From Edaphobacter modestus (lineage in GTDB: Bacteria > Acidobacteriota > Terriglobia > Terriglobales > Acidobacteriaceae): a DNA stretch of 64,000 nt. The notes beneath the pieces were generated by a model. It did not search any database. It saw only the letters and a program-made list of their open reading frames with translations, and was not told the DNA's origin. The DNA is taken from assembly GCF_004217555.1 (NCBI RefSeq), contig NZ_SHKW01000001.1, positions 1,302,001 to 1,366,000 on the forward strand, read 5' to 3'. Below are positions 26,112-36,002 of this stretch, piece by piece; position 1 is the first letter of the stretch, and every line of letters begins with the position of its first letter. The position numbers were made by a program, and so were the translations under genes.

Positions 26112-29100
26112 ATGTATAGGGCCTTATTCTGTCAAGGCTGGCGGTTGACCGTGCTCGCTGTTCTGGTTTCGGTGTTTAGCACCGTGGCAAACGCACAGCT
26201 AAGCACGGCGACTATGTCCGGCACGGTCACCGATTCCACTGGCGCAGTCGTCCCACAAGCAACGATTACGCTTACGCAGACAGATACAAATTTTACCCGC
26301 GTCTCCAAGAGCAAGGAAGACGGCTCCTATCACGAGGAGTTCCTTCCCATTGGACCGTACAAAATTACGGTGGCCGCTCAGGGTTTCAAAAGGCTGGAAC
26401 GTAGCGGAATCGTACTCTCCGTCATGCAGAACGCCTCGCTCGATCTGCAATTGGAGATCGGCACTACCGGCGAGTCGATTGAGGTCACCGCAGACGTCCC
26501 CTTGGTCAACGTAGGTGACTCCGCCCTCGGACAGACCGTCTCGAACGTCGAAATCGACAATCTTCCACTCGTCAACCGTGACGTCAGCCGTCTGCTCCAG
26601 CTTGTTCCCGGCGTACAGAGCGTCAACACCATCAACAGCCTCGGCTATCAGGAGCTCAAGGTTCTGGTGAACGGCTCGACGGACGGCTTCGTCGGCCAGG
26701 TCTCCTACTACCTCGACGGCGGCCTCAACATGACCGGCCTCCGCAACTCCGGCAACCAGGTTCCCAACCCCGATGCCATCAGCCAGTTCAATATCGTTAC
26801 CAACAACTACAGCGCTCAGCTCGGCCGCTACTCCTCCGCAGTCGTCAGCGTCGTCTCCAAGAGCGGCACGAACAGCTTCCATGGCTCGGCATTTGAATTC
26901 TTCCGCGACCGGAATTTCAATGCGATCGCGCATAACTCCGGGGTGGGCGCCACGAAGAATCCATACAACCAGCACCGCTTCGGAGCCACAATCGGTGGTC
27001 CTATCCGTCACGACAAGGATTTCTTCTTCGGCAGCTTCGGCGGCTATCGCTTCATACAATACAGCGACTACAGCGGCAGCCTTCCCAGCGATGCGCAGAT
27101 GCGTGGGGACTTCTTCGAAAACATGCCGACTGTCGGGGAGCAAGCGAGCTGCACGACAGCCCCCACGACAGCCGCGAACACCGCGGTTCACTTCCTGGTC
27201 TGCAACCCCGTCACTCGCACACCCTATGCTGGCAACAAGTTGCCATCTGTCGATCCCACCGCTGTAAACATTCTGACTTACCTGAAAAAGGTCCTTCCGG
27301 CACAGCAGCCCGCTCGAACTGGCGATACGCGGTATACCTATCGCACCCGAGGGGCCCTGCCGGAGCAGAACGAAGAGTACCTGATCAAGACGGATCACCA
27401 GCTCACGCAATCGCACCGGCTGACCTTCAGCTACTTCCTGCTGAACTATAAGGTCCGCATCAATCCCGTCAGCCCCAGCACCAACATGCTCACGCAGTTG
27501 TGGTCTTACTCCAACTACGCAAACAAGCAGCAGAACGCCAATATCAGCGACGTCTGGACCGTCAGCCCACGAACCGTGAATCAGTTCTGGGTCAGCTACA
27601 CGCGCCAGAATGGCGGCCGTAATCCAGTGTCCGGCGATCCTACCAAGCAGACTCTGGCCGACTTCGGCTCTGACTTTGGAGTTGTAGGTCCCCCTTCCCT
27701 CCCGAACATCAACGTAACCGGCGTGGAAGGCTTCCAGCTTGGCCAGGCCATCACGGGACCCAAGACAGGCGCCAATGTCTATGGCATTCGCGACGTGTTG
27801 AGCACGACGCGCGACAAGCACACGCTCTACTTCGGTGGCGAAGCGGGCCTCGAAAAGGACTTCCAGCTTACCTCACTCAACAACTACGGCGCGTTCACCT
27901 TCTCCAGCGCCAACGCGGGGTCCGCCGCCGCACGTACGACCAACGGCCTGTCGGACTTTCTCGCCGGCATACCGGCCACCATGGGGCAGGACACCGGCCT
28001 GTACGCCAACGCCAATTACTTCAGCTACGGCGTCTTCGCGCAGGACGACTGGCGCATTATTCCTAACCTCACCCTCAACCTCGGCATTCGCTACGACTGG
28101 CAGCAGGCGCCCACCGATCCGCAGCAGATGCAGAGCAACTTCTCGCCCGGCGTTCAGTCGCATGCATTCCAGAATGTGTCGATCGTTGGCAAGACCGGCC
28201 CACAGCTCGCCCCCATCGGCATGCTCTTCCCCGGAGATCCTGGCGTGCCCAAGGGTGGTGTCTTCACTCCGCTCAATCACGTCTCGCCCCGCGCAGGCTT
28301 CGCCTATGATCCTTATGGAAATGGCAAGACGGTAATCCACGGCGCTGCAGGCCTCTTCTTCGGCGGTATCTCCGGCAACGAGTGGGAGTTCCCGTCGAAC
28401 TACGCTCCGTATGCCGTGCGCAACACTTACAACAAGGTCGTCTCGTTCACTCATCCGTATACAGGCGACCCGACGGAGTTTCCGACCGGAACCAATCCAT
28501 ACCCTGGTCTGAGTTTTTCGCGGGCTTCCAACAGTGCCACCTTCCTGCCCCTCAACCAGGTCGTCACATTCGACCCCAACTACCGCTGGCCGTACACCAT
28601 CCAGCTCAACTTCGGCTTACAGCAACAGCTGACGAACGGCCTCGCGATCAGCATCTACTACGTGGGCGCGCTCAATCGCAAGAACCCTCTATACAACGAC
28701 ATCAACGCCCCCCAGTTCAACATCACCGCCAACGGCACCAATGGTGCGAGTTGCGCGGACCTGACCAGGGCCTGCGCCTATGCCAATACCAGCGCCACCG
28801 TCAACAACCGCCGCCCGCTCAACTCCCAGTTCGGTGCGTCGGCGGCGAACCCGATCTACAGCAACGTCTGGGTCATTCGCTCCAACCAGAACTCCAACTA
28901 CAACGGCCTTCAGCTCTCCATCGAACAACGCATCACGCATCACGTCAGCGCGCGCGGCTATTACAGCTGGAGCAAGACGCTCCAGAGCAACTTTCTCGAT
29001 TCGACCAGCGGCCTCAACGGAACCTTCGTCGACGCCAACTACCCGCAGCTCGAGTACAACCAGCGTTCGGATCAGGACCGCCGCCACATGATGACGATGT

Positions 29101-29651
29101 CCTTCGTCTGGAGGCCCGACTATTTCGACGGCTACAACCGCTTCGTCAGAACTACACTGAATGGTTGGACGGTCACAGGTATCTGGACAGCGAACAGTGG
29201 CCAGCCCTTCACCGTCACGACCGGTGTAGACAACTACTTCTCGGGCCTCGGCAACAATCGCCCAAGCATCATTCCCGGCAAGACCGCCCGTCTGATCGAC
29301 AACGGTCGTTCACGTCAGGCCATGATGAAGCAGTGGTTCGATACCTCGGCCTATTGCCGCCCCGGAACCGATGCCGGTTGCCCTGGTGTGGGGCCTTTGG
29401 GCCTGCTAGGCAACACGCGTCCCATGCAGCTCAGCGCCCCTGGTTACCGCAACGTCGATGCCTCGCTCTTCCGTACCTTCGATATCCGCGAGTCGGTGAA
29501 ATTCCAGCTTCGCGGCGAGGTCTCGAACGTCTTCAACCTCGTTAGTCTTGGCACTCCGTCGGCTGCGATGAACAGCACGACTTACGGCCAGGTTACGGGA
29601 AGCGGTGGCACCCAACGCATTATCCAGGTTGGCGGTCGAATCCTCTTCTAA
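26112..29651 (+). CDS. Oar-type TonB-dependent receptor with carboxypeptidase-regulatory domain
   Basis: About 1179 residues: a signal peptide (ends VANAQ, about residue 29), a CarboxypepD_reg-like domain (ATMSGTVTDSTGAVVPQAT onward), a plug domain (about 110-230, with an ISQFNIVTNNYSAQLGRYS segment) and a long beta-barrel ending in VGGRILF, the C-terminal aromatic outer-membrane signature. ATG 26112 has GGAGG seven bases upstream. Acidobacteriota use such receptors in place of Bacteroidetes SusCD pairs; no SusD-like gene is present. Its position behind the GH2 gene suggests import of carbohydrate fragments. Confidence 0.9.
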   Translation: MYRALFCQGWRLTVLAVLVSVFSTVANAQLSTATMSGTVTDSTGAVVPQATITLTQTDTNFTRVSKSKEDGSYHEEFLPIGPYKITVAAQGFKRLERSGIVLSVMQNASLDLQLEIGTTGESIEVTADVPLVNVGDSALGQTVSNVEIDNLPLVNRDVSRLLQLVPGVQSVNTINSLGYQELKVLVNGSTDGFVGQVSYYLDGGLNMTGLRNSGNQVPNPDAISQFNIVTNNYSAQLGRYSSAVVSVVSKSGTNSFHGSAFEFFRDRNFNAIAHNSGVGATKNPYNQHRFGATIGGPIRHDKDFFFGSFGGYRFIQYSDYSGSLPSDAQMRGDFFENMPTVGEQASCTTAPTTAANTAVHFLVCNPVTRTPYAGNKLPSVDPTAVNILTYLKKVLPAQQPARTGDTRYTYRTRGALPEQNEEYLIKTDHQLTQSHRLTFSYFLLNYKVRINPVSPSTNMLTQLWSYSNYANKQQNANISDVWTVSPRTVNQFWVSYTRQNGGRNPVSGDPTKQTLADFGSDFGVVGPPSLPNINVTGVEGFQLGQAITGPKTGANVYGIRDVLSTTRDKHTLYFGGEAGLEKDFQLTSLNNYGAFTFSSANAGSAAARTTNGLSDFLAGIPATMGQDTGLYANANYFSYGVFAQDDWRIIPNLTLNLGIRYDWQQAPTDPQQMQSNFSPGVQSHAFQNVSIVGKTGPQLAPIGMLFPGDPGVPKGGVFTPLNHVSPRAGFAYDPYGNGKTVIHGAAGLFFGGISGNEWEFPSNYAPYAVRNTYNKVVSFTHPYTGDPTEFPTGTNPYPGLSFSRASNSATFLPLNQVVTFDPNYRWPYTIQLNFGLQQQLTNGLAISIYYVGALNRKNPLYNDINAPQFNITANGTNGASCADLTRACAYANTSATVNNRRPLNSQFGASAANPIYSNVWVIRSNQNSNYNGLQLSIEQRITHHVSARGYYSWSKTLQSNFLDSTSGLNGTFVDANYPQLEYNQRSDQDRRHMMTMSFVWRPDYFDGYNRFVRTTLNGWTVTGIWTANSGQPFTVTTGVDNYFSGLGNNRPSIIPGKTARLIDNGRSRQAMMKQWFDTSAYCRPGTDAGCPGVGPLGLLGNTRPMQLSAPGYRNVDASLFRTFDIRESVKFQLRGEVSNVFNLVSLGTPSAAMNSTTYGQVTGSGGTQRIIQVGGRILF

Positions 29652-29664
29652 TCTCTTCCCTGTT

Positions 29665-29712
29665 CTCCCGGAGCGCGCACGTAGGCTCAGCGCTCCGGGA
29701 GTTTCTTTTTTA
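29665..29712 (+). terminator. Strong intrinsic terminator after the TonB receptor
   Basis: A 12-bp stem (29665-29676 with 29690-29701) followed directly by a run of Ts (TTTCTTTTTT). Confidence 0.9.
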
Positions 29713-29816
29713 AGCCAGCGTCTTTGACGAAATCCGAGTTCCTGCGTCCAACCCTAGACCTGCGCCGGGCTTCGGTATAGTAAGACTTTCGGTTGTAGTT
29801 CTTTGGAGGTAATCGC

Positions 29817-31346
29817 GTGGCTGTTCGACGTGTGCTCACAACCCTTATCCTCGGTCTCGCTCTCGGCAGCGTCGCGCGTGCGCAGGATCTCGCAAGCTTT
29901 GAGAAGCGCACCACCGTCAAGGTCCTGCCAAATGGCCTTACGCTGATCGTGTGCGAGCGTCCCGAGGCTCCGGTCTTCAGCTTCTACACCCTCGTCGACG
30001 CCGGCTCCGCCGACGACCCGCAGGGAGACAGCGGCCTTGCGCACATGTTCGAGCACATGGCCTTCAAGGGCTCCACCGAGATCGGGACCACCAACTACCC
30101 TGCCGAAAAAGCAGCCCTCGCGAAGGTCGAAGCCGCTTACTCCGCCTACGATGACGAGTACCGCAAGCGCGTAGGACAAGATCCCGCCAAACTTGACCAT
30201 CTCAAAAAGGGATTCGAAGACGCCCAGGCGGCGGCACAGAAGTACGTCATTCCCAACCAGTTCTCCGAGATCGCCGAACAGAACGGGGCCACCGGAATCA
30301 ACGCCTCTACGGGCGAAGACTCCACGCAGTATTTCTGGTCCATGCCTTCCAATCGCCTCGAGCTTTGGGCTTACCTGGAGAGCCAGCGCATCGGCCACCC
30401 CGTCCAGCGTGAGTTTTACAAGGAACGCGACGTGGTGCAGGAGGAGCGGCGCATGCGCATCGACTCCGCTCCGATTGGTCGAATGGTCGAGCAGTTTCTT
30501 GCCACCGCTTATGTGGCCCATTCCTACGGGCGCAGCGGTGTCGGCTGGGAGAGCGAGATCTCGCAGGTCAGCGCCACCGAGGCCGAGGCCTTCCACAAGA
30601 AGTACTACGTACCCTCGAATATCGTCGTCGCCGTCGTGGGCGATCTCAAAGCCTCCGAGGCGATGCCTGTTCTCGAACGCTACTTCTCGAAGATTCCCCC
30701 CGGTCCGAAGCCTGACCCGATGACAACGGTTGAGCCTCCGCAGTTCGCCGAGAAGTCCGTCGTCATTCGCGAGGCCACCCAGCCCTTCTACCTTGAGGGT
30801 TACCATCGCCCCGACTACCGCGATCCCGGTGATGCCGTCTACGATGCCATCACCGACATCTTCTCCAATGGCCGCACCGCCCGTCTTTACCGATCGCTTG
30901 TCCGCGATCAGAAGATCGCAGCAGAAGGCGAGGGGTTCTCCGGCTTCCCTGGCTACAAGTTCCCCGGCCTCTTTGCTGTTTATGCCGTGCCCCTGCCCGG
31001 CCACACACCGGAAGAGATGCGCACCGCCATTCACAGGGAGCTGGATCTCCTCAAGACCGAGGACGTTTCGGATGCAGAGCTTGAACGGTTCAAGACTCGC
31101 GCCCGCGCCGAGCTGCTCCGCGGTCTGGCCGACAATGACGGCCTGGCCCACCAGCTTGCCGAGTACCAGACCCGCTACGGCGACTGGCGTCAGCTTTTCC
31201 GCGAACTGGACAAGATCAACGCAGTGAACAAAGCGGACATTCGTCGCGTCGCCAACAAGATCTTCGTCGACAGCAACCGAACCAGCACTCGCATAGAGTT
31301 CGTCGCACCAAAGAGAGCCGCAACGACCCAGGGAGGTGCGCAGTGA
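29817..31346 (+). CDS. M16 family zinc metallopeptidase, catalytic subunit
   Basis: A 509-residue insulinase-like protein with a signal peptide (residues 1-22, ending VARAQD). The inverted zinc motif is visible in HMFEHMAFKG (about residue 75). An insertion of roughly 60 residues separates it from the distal Glu region (VVQEERRM, about 208). It starts at GTG 29817 with GGAGGT upstream. The stop overlaps the next M16 gene. Bacterial M16B proteins often work as heterodimers of an active and an inactive subunit in the periplasm, and this pair fits that model. The substrates are unknown. Confidence 0.92.
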   Translation: MAVRRVLTTLILGLALGSVARAQDLASFEKRTTVKVLPNGLTLIVCERPEAPVFSFYTLVDAGSADDPQGDSGLAHMFEHMAFKGSTEIGTTNYPAEKAALAKVEAAYSAYDDEYRKRVGQDPAKLDHLKKGFEDAQAAAQKYVIPNQFSEIAEQNGATGINASTGEDSTQYFWSMPSNRLELWAYLESQRIGHPVQREFYKERDVVQEERRMRIDSAPIGRMVEQFLATAYVAHSYGRSGVGWESEISQVSATEAEAFHKKYYVPSNIVVAVVGDLKASEAMPVLERYFSKIPPGPKPDPMTTVEPPQFAEKSVVIREATQPFYLEGYHRPDYRDPGDAVYDAITDIFSNGRTARLYRSLVRDQKIAAEGEGFSGFPGYKFPGLFAVYAVPLPGHTPEEMRTAIHRELDLLKTEDVSDAELERFKTRARAELLRGLADNDGLAHQLAEYQTRYGDWRQLFRELDKINAVNKADIRRVANKIFVDSNRTSTRIEFVAPKRAATTQGGAQ

Positions 31347-32857
31347 ATCGTTCCATGAACCCGAAGCCCTATCGCTGGACGCTGATGGCAGCAGCCGTCG
31401 CCGCCACCTTTCTCTTGCCCTCTCTCTCTTTCGCGCAGGCGGCCGCCGCTCCAACGAAGCCGGCCGCATCGGCAACCGTCGCGCAGCAGCCGTGGAAGAA
31501 GATTCCAATTCCTCCTTTGCACGAGTTCAAGCCGGCGCAGCCCAAACGCATCGAGCTCTCGAACGGTCTGGTCATCTTCCTCCAGGAAGACCATGAGCTT
31601 CCGTTCATCAACGGAGGCATACTCATCCGCGGCGGCAGCCGTGACGAGCCCGCGGCTAAGGTTGGCCTCGTGTCCATGTATGGCGAGGCCTGGCGTACCA
31701 GCGGAACCGCTACTACGGACGGCGACACGCTCGACGACCAGCTTGAATCCAAGGCCGCTCACATCGAGACGTCGGGTGGCTCCGCCAATACTTCCCTGCA
31801 CTGGTCCAGTCTCAAGGGCGATTTCGATACGGTCTTTGCGTCGGCAGTCGACCTGCTCCTGCATCCTGTGTTCAAGGCCGACAAGCTCGCGCTGGCCCAG
31901 CGTCAGCTCGACACGGGTATCTCCAGACGGAACGACGACGCCAGCGGCATTGCTGTGCGCGAGGCTATCAAGCTGGTCTATGGCCCCGAAAGCCCGTTTG
32001 CCCGTCAGCCTGAATACGCCACCGTCGCCGCCGTTACCGTGGATGACCTGAAGGCCTGGCACGATCGCACCGTCGTCCCCAACGGCATGATCGTCTCGGT
32101 CTCGGGCGACTTCAACTCAGCAGAGATGGAGCGCAAACTCCGCGCCGCTCTCGAGCCTCTCTCCCGCGGTCCTGCCACCACTCCCGAAAAGTTCACTTTC
32201 ACCGATCCGAAGCCGGGCGTTCGCTTCGCCGAAAAAGACGACGTCAACCAATCCAACGTCCTCATCGTGGGCCTTGGAACGGAGCGCCGCAATCCTGACT
32301 ACTACGCCCTCTCCGTGATGAACGAGGTCTTCTCCGGCGGCTTCGGCTCGCGCATCGTCCAGAACGTCCGCACCAAACTAGGCCTCGCCTACGATGTAGG
32401 CGGTAACTTCAGCGCATCGTACGATCACCCCGGTATCTTCTACATCCAGGCCGGCACCAAGAGCGAAAGCACCGTGGCCGCAACCAAAGCGATGCTCGAT
32501 GAAGTCAATCGCCTGAAGACCGATCCGCCGACAATCTCTGAGCTCTCCAAGGCGAAGGACCAGCTCCTGAATTCCTTCATCTTCCACTACGATTCGCCCG
32601 AGAAGATCCTCAATGAGCAGGTCACGCTCGCCTTCTACGGCTATCCCTCTGACTTCCTCGAAAAGTACAAAACCGGAATCGAACACGTCACCGCCGCCGA
32701 TGTCTCCAGGGTCGCCAACAAGTATGTCGATCCATCCAAGCTGGGGATCGTCATTGTCGGCAACCAGGCTGGGATCAAACCCCCGCTCGATACCCTCGGC
32801 AAAGTCACAGAGATTGACATTGCGATTCCCCCACCTCCGGGCAAAGGAACGGAGTAA
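31343..32857 (+). CDS. M16 family peptidase-like protein lacking the zinc motif
   Basis: A 504-residue exported M16 paralogue (signal peptide to about residue 33, ALSFAQA type) starting at GTG 31343 and overlapping the preceding stop by four bases, which implies coupled translation. The position where HxxEH should be reads LVSMYGEAWRTSG, so metal binding is lost. The C-terminal M16 domain (RTKLGLAYDVGGNFS, a substrate-binding R/Y segment) is conserved. By analogy with mitochondrial processing peptidase alpha and other M16B pairs, it should bind substrate for the active subunit. Confidence 0.9.
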   Translation: MNRSMNPKPYRWTLMAAAVAATFLLPSLSFAQAAAAPTKPAASATVAQQPWKKIPIPPLHEFKPAQPKRIELSNGLVIFLQEDHELPFINGGILIRGGSRDEPAAKVGLVSMYGEAWRTSGTATTDGDTLDDQLESKAAHIETSGGSANTSLHWSSLKGDFDTVFASAVDLLLHPVFKADKLALAQRQLDTGISRRNDDASGIAVREAIKLVYGPESPFARQPEYATVAAVTVDDLKAWHDRTVVPNGMIVSVSGDFNSAEMERKLRAALEPLSRGPATTPEKFTFTDPKPGVRFAEKDDVNQSNVLIVGLGTERRNPDYYALSVMNEVFSGGFGSRIVQNVRTKLGLAYDVGGNFSASYDHPGIFYIQAGTKSESTVAATKAMLDEVNRLKTDPPTISELSKAKDQLLNSFIFHYDSPEKILNEQVTLAFYGYPSDFLEKYKTGIEHVTAADVSRVANKYVDPSKLGIVIVGNQAGIKPPLDTLGKVTEIDIAIPPPPGKGTE

Positions 32858-32873
32858 TCTCCGTTCCTTTTGC
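32843..32873 (+). terminator. Terminator overlapping the end of the second M16 gene
   Basis: A 12-bp perfect stem (32843-32854 with 32859-32870) whose 4-nt loop contains the TAA stop codon; a run of Ts follows the stem. Confidence 0.85.
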
Positions 32874-32906
32874 CGCCTATTGCGCGGATGCCTTATCGGG
32901 CGCGAA

Positions 32907-33149
32907 TCACAGGCGGCCCTGAATATCTTTGATCTCTTCAAGGATCGCCGCCTCTGCATCATCAGGAATCTACGGACGCGCAACCTGCACGGCGATCTTG
33001 AACGTCTCAAGCTGAATGTTCCCGAGCACCGGACGGTCGTTTTTGCAGGCATCCTGCGCTGCCAGCAGAGGAACCAGCAGGGACTGTTTTACGCCTACCG
33101 GAGCCGCTATCTCCCGTACATACAATGTCAAACCGGGCGCTGACTTCAT
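32907..33149 (-). pseudogene. Small ORF interrupted by an in-frame TAG
   Basis: An 81-codon frame on the minus strand opens at ATG 33149 with AGGTGAG ten bases upstream. It is coding-like in composition (segments TLYVREIAAPVGVKQSLL and IPDDAEAAILEEIKDI) but carries a TAG at 32972-32970, after the ARP residues, before ending at TGA. It reads like a short gene inactivated by one substitution. I do not recognise the family. It could also be a chance open frame, since nothing else supports it. Confidence 0.35.
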
Positions 33150-33218
33150 TAGGCGGAAACTCACCTAATACGCGGCATTACGCCGTCCACCTTTACGTTC
33201 ATGAGAAACTAACGTCAG

Positions 33219-34634
33219 ATGGATACTTCAGCATTCTCCATTGCCATTATGGCTGCCGGCAAGGGCACCAGGCTCAAGAGCAAGCGCCCCAAGGTCCTTC
33301 ACGAGATCGGGGGCCGCGCCCTTCTCCTCCATGTCATCGCCGCCGCGGAGAAGGTCGTCTCCGCCGATCGTATCTACTGCGTCATCGGACATGAGGCCGA
33401 TCGCGTCCGCGCTGCGGTAGAGTCCACAGGCGTCCGGTTTGTGCTTCAACCTGAACAGCGTGGGACCGGGCATGCCCTGCAGATGGTGAAGGCGTTTTTT
33501 GTGCTGTCGGGATTACCCGTCCCTGAGAACCTTCTCGTTCTCTCCGGCGACGTCCCGCTCATTCGCCCGGAGACTATTACCGCAATCTGCGACATTCATC
33601 TTCGGGAACATGCGGCCATGACGATCCTTACGGCCGTTCCTCCTGATCCCACAGGCTATGGTCGCGTCCTTCGCCTTGCGCCGGGTCGTCCGGAGGTTAG
33701 CGCCATCGTCGAGCAGAAGTCGCTGGCACCCGATCAGCTCGCCACCTCGGAGATCAACTCGGGAATCTACTGCTTCCATACCGCGGCGTTATTCGAGAAG
33801 CTCGACCTTCTCAGCACCGACAACGCCCATGGAGAGTTCTACCTGACCGACGTTGCCGCCATGCTCGTCGCTGACAGCCAGCGCGTTGTCGCCGTGAAGG
33901 CCGAAAGCGTCGACGAGGTTCTCGGAGCCAACACCATCGCCGAGATGATGCAGCTCGACGCCGCCATGCGTCTGGTTACCGCGCGGCGTCTGATGGTCGC
34001 AGGCGTCACCATCTTCCGGCCCGAGACCACCGTCATCGATTCCGAAGTCACTGTTGGTCCCGATACCGTGATCGAACCTTACGTTCAGCTTCTTGGGGCG
34101 ACAAAGATAGGCTCGGAGTGCCGCATCCGCTCCTATTCGGTGATCCAGGACACGGTCATCGGCGATAGCGTCACCGTCCGCAACGGCTGCATCATGGATT
34201 CGGCCACCATCGCCGACTCCGCAATTCTGGGGCCTTATGCCCATCTCCGGCCCGAGAGCCGGATTGGTACGGGCGCGCACGTCGGCAATTTCGTTGAGAC
34301 GAAGAAAGTCACACTCGGTGCGGGTTCGAAGGCGAATCATCTTAACTATCTTGGAGACGCCGTGATTGGAAGCGGCGTCAATGTGGGTGCCGGAGCCATC
34401 ACCTGCAACTATGACGGCGTTCACAAGCACCAGACCACGATTGGCGATAACGTCTTCGTCGGCTCGGATTCCACGCTGGTCGCTCCCGTAACCATCGAAT
34501 CCGGTTCCTACATCGCCGCAGGAAGCTGCATCACGGAAAACGTGCCGGAAGGCGCTCTCGCCCTGGGCCGGGCCCGGCAGGTCACTAAGCCGGGTTGGGT
34601 CGAGAAGAAAAATAAGGAGAAAGAAGCCTGCTAA
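33219..34634 (+). CDS. glmU: Bifunctional GlcNAc-1-phosphate uridyltransferase/glucosamine-1-phosphate acetyltransferase
   Basis: GlmU makes UDP-GlcNAc, the precursor of peptidoglycan and lipopolysaccharide. The 471-residue protein has the N-terminal nucleotidyltransferase signature (MAAGKGTRLKSKRPKVLHEI, about residues 9-28; the uridyl Q-rich QPEQRGTGHALQ follows). The C-terminal part is a left-handed beta-helix acetyltransferase with hexapeptide repeats, the FVETKK motif, NHLNYLGDA and GAGAITCNYDG. All key motifs are present. It stands alone. Confidence 0.96.
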   Translation: MDTSAFSIAIMAAGKGTRLKSKRPKVLHEIGGRALLLHVIAAAEKVVSADRIYCVIGHEADRVRAAVESTGVRFVLQPEQRGTGHALQMVKAFFVLSGLPVPENLLVLSGDVPLIRPETITAICDIHLREHAAMTILTAVPPDPTGYGRVLRLAPGRPEVSAIVEQKSLAPDQLATSEINSGIYCFHTAALFEKLDLLSTDNAHGEFYLTDVAAMLVADSQRVVAVKAESVDEVLGANTIAEMMQLDAAMRLVTARRLMVAGVTIFRPETTVIDSEVTVGPDTVIEPYVQLLGATKIGSECRIRSYSVIQDTVIGDSVTVRNGCIMDSATIADSAILGPYAHLRPESRIGTGAHVGNFVETKKVTLGAGSKANHLNYLGDAVIGSGVNVGAGAITCNYDGVHKHQTTIGDNVFVGSDSTLVAPVTIESGSYIAAGSCITENVPEGALALGRARQVTKPGWVEKKNKEKEAC

Positions 34635-34836
34635 GCAGAATTCCACAGGTCTTTGCCCCATCGCAGCATCGCTGGTCTCCGTCGGAACCGCGAATCCCGC
34701 TTTGCATACGCCAGGCTCCATGTGACCCTTCCGTGGTAACTACAAATCGCGAAGGGCATCGTAGAATACGCGATAAAGTCCGGATAGATTCTGCCGATAC
34801 CCTGAAGAGCGCGACGATGAGGAGCCGCACAAACTG

Positions 34837-35916
34837 ATGCTGCAGGAAAAAATCCTGGTAGTCGACGATGAAGAGCCTGTTCGCGGCATCGTGGCGACCC
34901 TTCTCGAGCGCGGCGGCTATCTTCCCGTGACGGCTTCGGGAGCCGGGGAAGCCATCGAGCTGCTCAGTCAGGATCCCAATTACTCCCTCGTCCTCTCCGA
35001 CATCATGATGCCGGGAACCGATGGTCTTGCGCTCCTCGATCGGCTCTCCACCGACCACCCTGAACTCCCCGTTATCATGTTCTCCGCCGTGCGCGATATC
35101 CAGGTCGCCACCAATGCGTTTCGGCGCGGCGCCTTCGACTATCTCATCAAGCCCTTCGAACGGCGCCAGCTAGAGAGCGTGGTCGCGCGCGCTGCCGAGC
35201 ACCGGCGGCATCTTCGGCAGAACATCGCCTATCGCCAACATCTGGAAGAGGTTATCTCTACCCGCACCAGCCGCCTTCGCGCCATCATGCAGGATCTTGA
35301 GCGAAGCTACGACATTACGATTGGAGCGATGGGAGATGCGCTCGACCTGCGCGACCAGGAGACGGAAGGTCACTCCAAGCGCGTCACCGCGTATACCATC
35401 GAGCTGGCACGCGCCTTTGGCGTGGGCCCCGACGAGCTGCGCACCATCGCCCGCGGCGCATTCCTCCACGATATCGGCAAGATCGCGACCCCAGACTCCA
35501 TTCTCCTCAAACCCGGACGGCTCGACGAGACCGAGGTAACCATCATGCGGGAGCACTGTCAGCGCGGGTACGAGATGCTGCGGAAGATTCCCTTCCTTTG
35601 CGACGCCGCGGAGATCGTCTACGCCCACCAGGAAAGCTTCGATGGTACCGGCTATCCACGAGGCCTCAAGGGCACGCAGATTCCCCTAGGGGCAAGAATC
35701 TTTGCAATTGCGGACACGCTCGACGCCATGACCTCGGACCGGCCTTATCGCAAAGGGACTTCCTTTGCTGCTGCGCGCACCGAGATTACCCGTTGCTCCG
35801 GAACCCAGTTCGATCCCGCCATTGTCGACGTCTTTCTCAGGATTCCCGACGATAACTGGAGCAAGATCCGCAGCCGAGCCGAAGAGCCCGGCTTCGACGC
35901 CCTTACCACCCTCTAA
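34837..35916 (+). CDS. Response regulator with HD-GYP phosphodiesterase domain
   Basis: A 359-residue RpfG-like protein. The N-terminal receiver (residues 5-120) has the acidic pocket VDDEEP, the phosphorylatable Asp in LVLSDIMMPG and the KP pair in YLIKPFE. A helical linker (about 130-160) follows. The C-terminal HD-GYP domain carries the HD dyad FLHDIGKIATPD (about 210) and HQESFDGTGYPRGLKG (about 268). Such domains hydrolyse cyclic-di-GMP. All metal-site residues appear intact. No partner kinase is adjacent. Confidence 0.93.
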   Translation: MLQEKILVVDDEEPVRGIVATLLERGGYLPVTASGAGEAIELLSQDPNYSLVLSDIMMPGTDGLALLDRLSTDHPELPVIMFSAVRDIQVATNAFRRGAFDYLIKPFERRQLESVVARAAEHRRHLRQNIAYRQHLEEVISTRTSRLRAIMQDLERSYDITIGAMGDALDLRDQETEGHSKRVTAYTIELARAFGVGPDELRTIARGAFLHDIGKIATPDSILLKPGRLDETEVTIMREHCQRGYEMLRKIPFLCDAAEIVYAHQESFDGTGYPRGLKGTQIPLGARIFAIADTLDAMTSDRPYRKGTSFAAARTEITRCSGTQFDPAIVDVFLRIPDDNWSKIRSRAEEPGFDALTTL

Positions 35917-36002
35917 TCCCTCCCCAGATGTACTTCGTTTGCTTCGCGTCCCTTCCTCGCTCTAGCATGCGGGGTGTAGGTGTTACTTTTCAGGAGGCAA
36001 CC

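Noticed and set aside
26199..27821. Long minus-strand open frames inside the TonB receptor and GH2 genes
   Set aside because: They are antisense shadows in GC-rich genes; sense-strand domains are clear.
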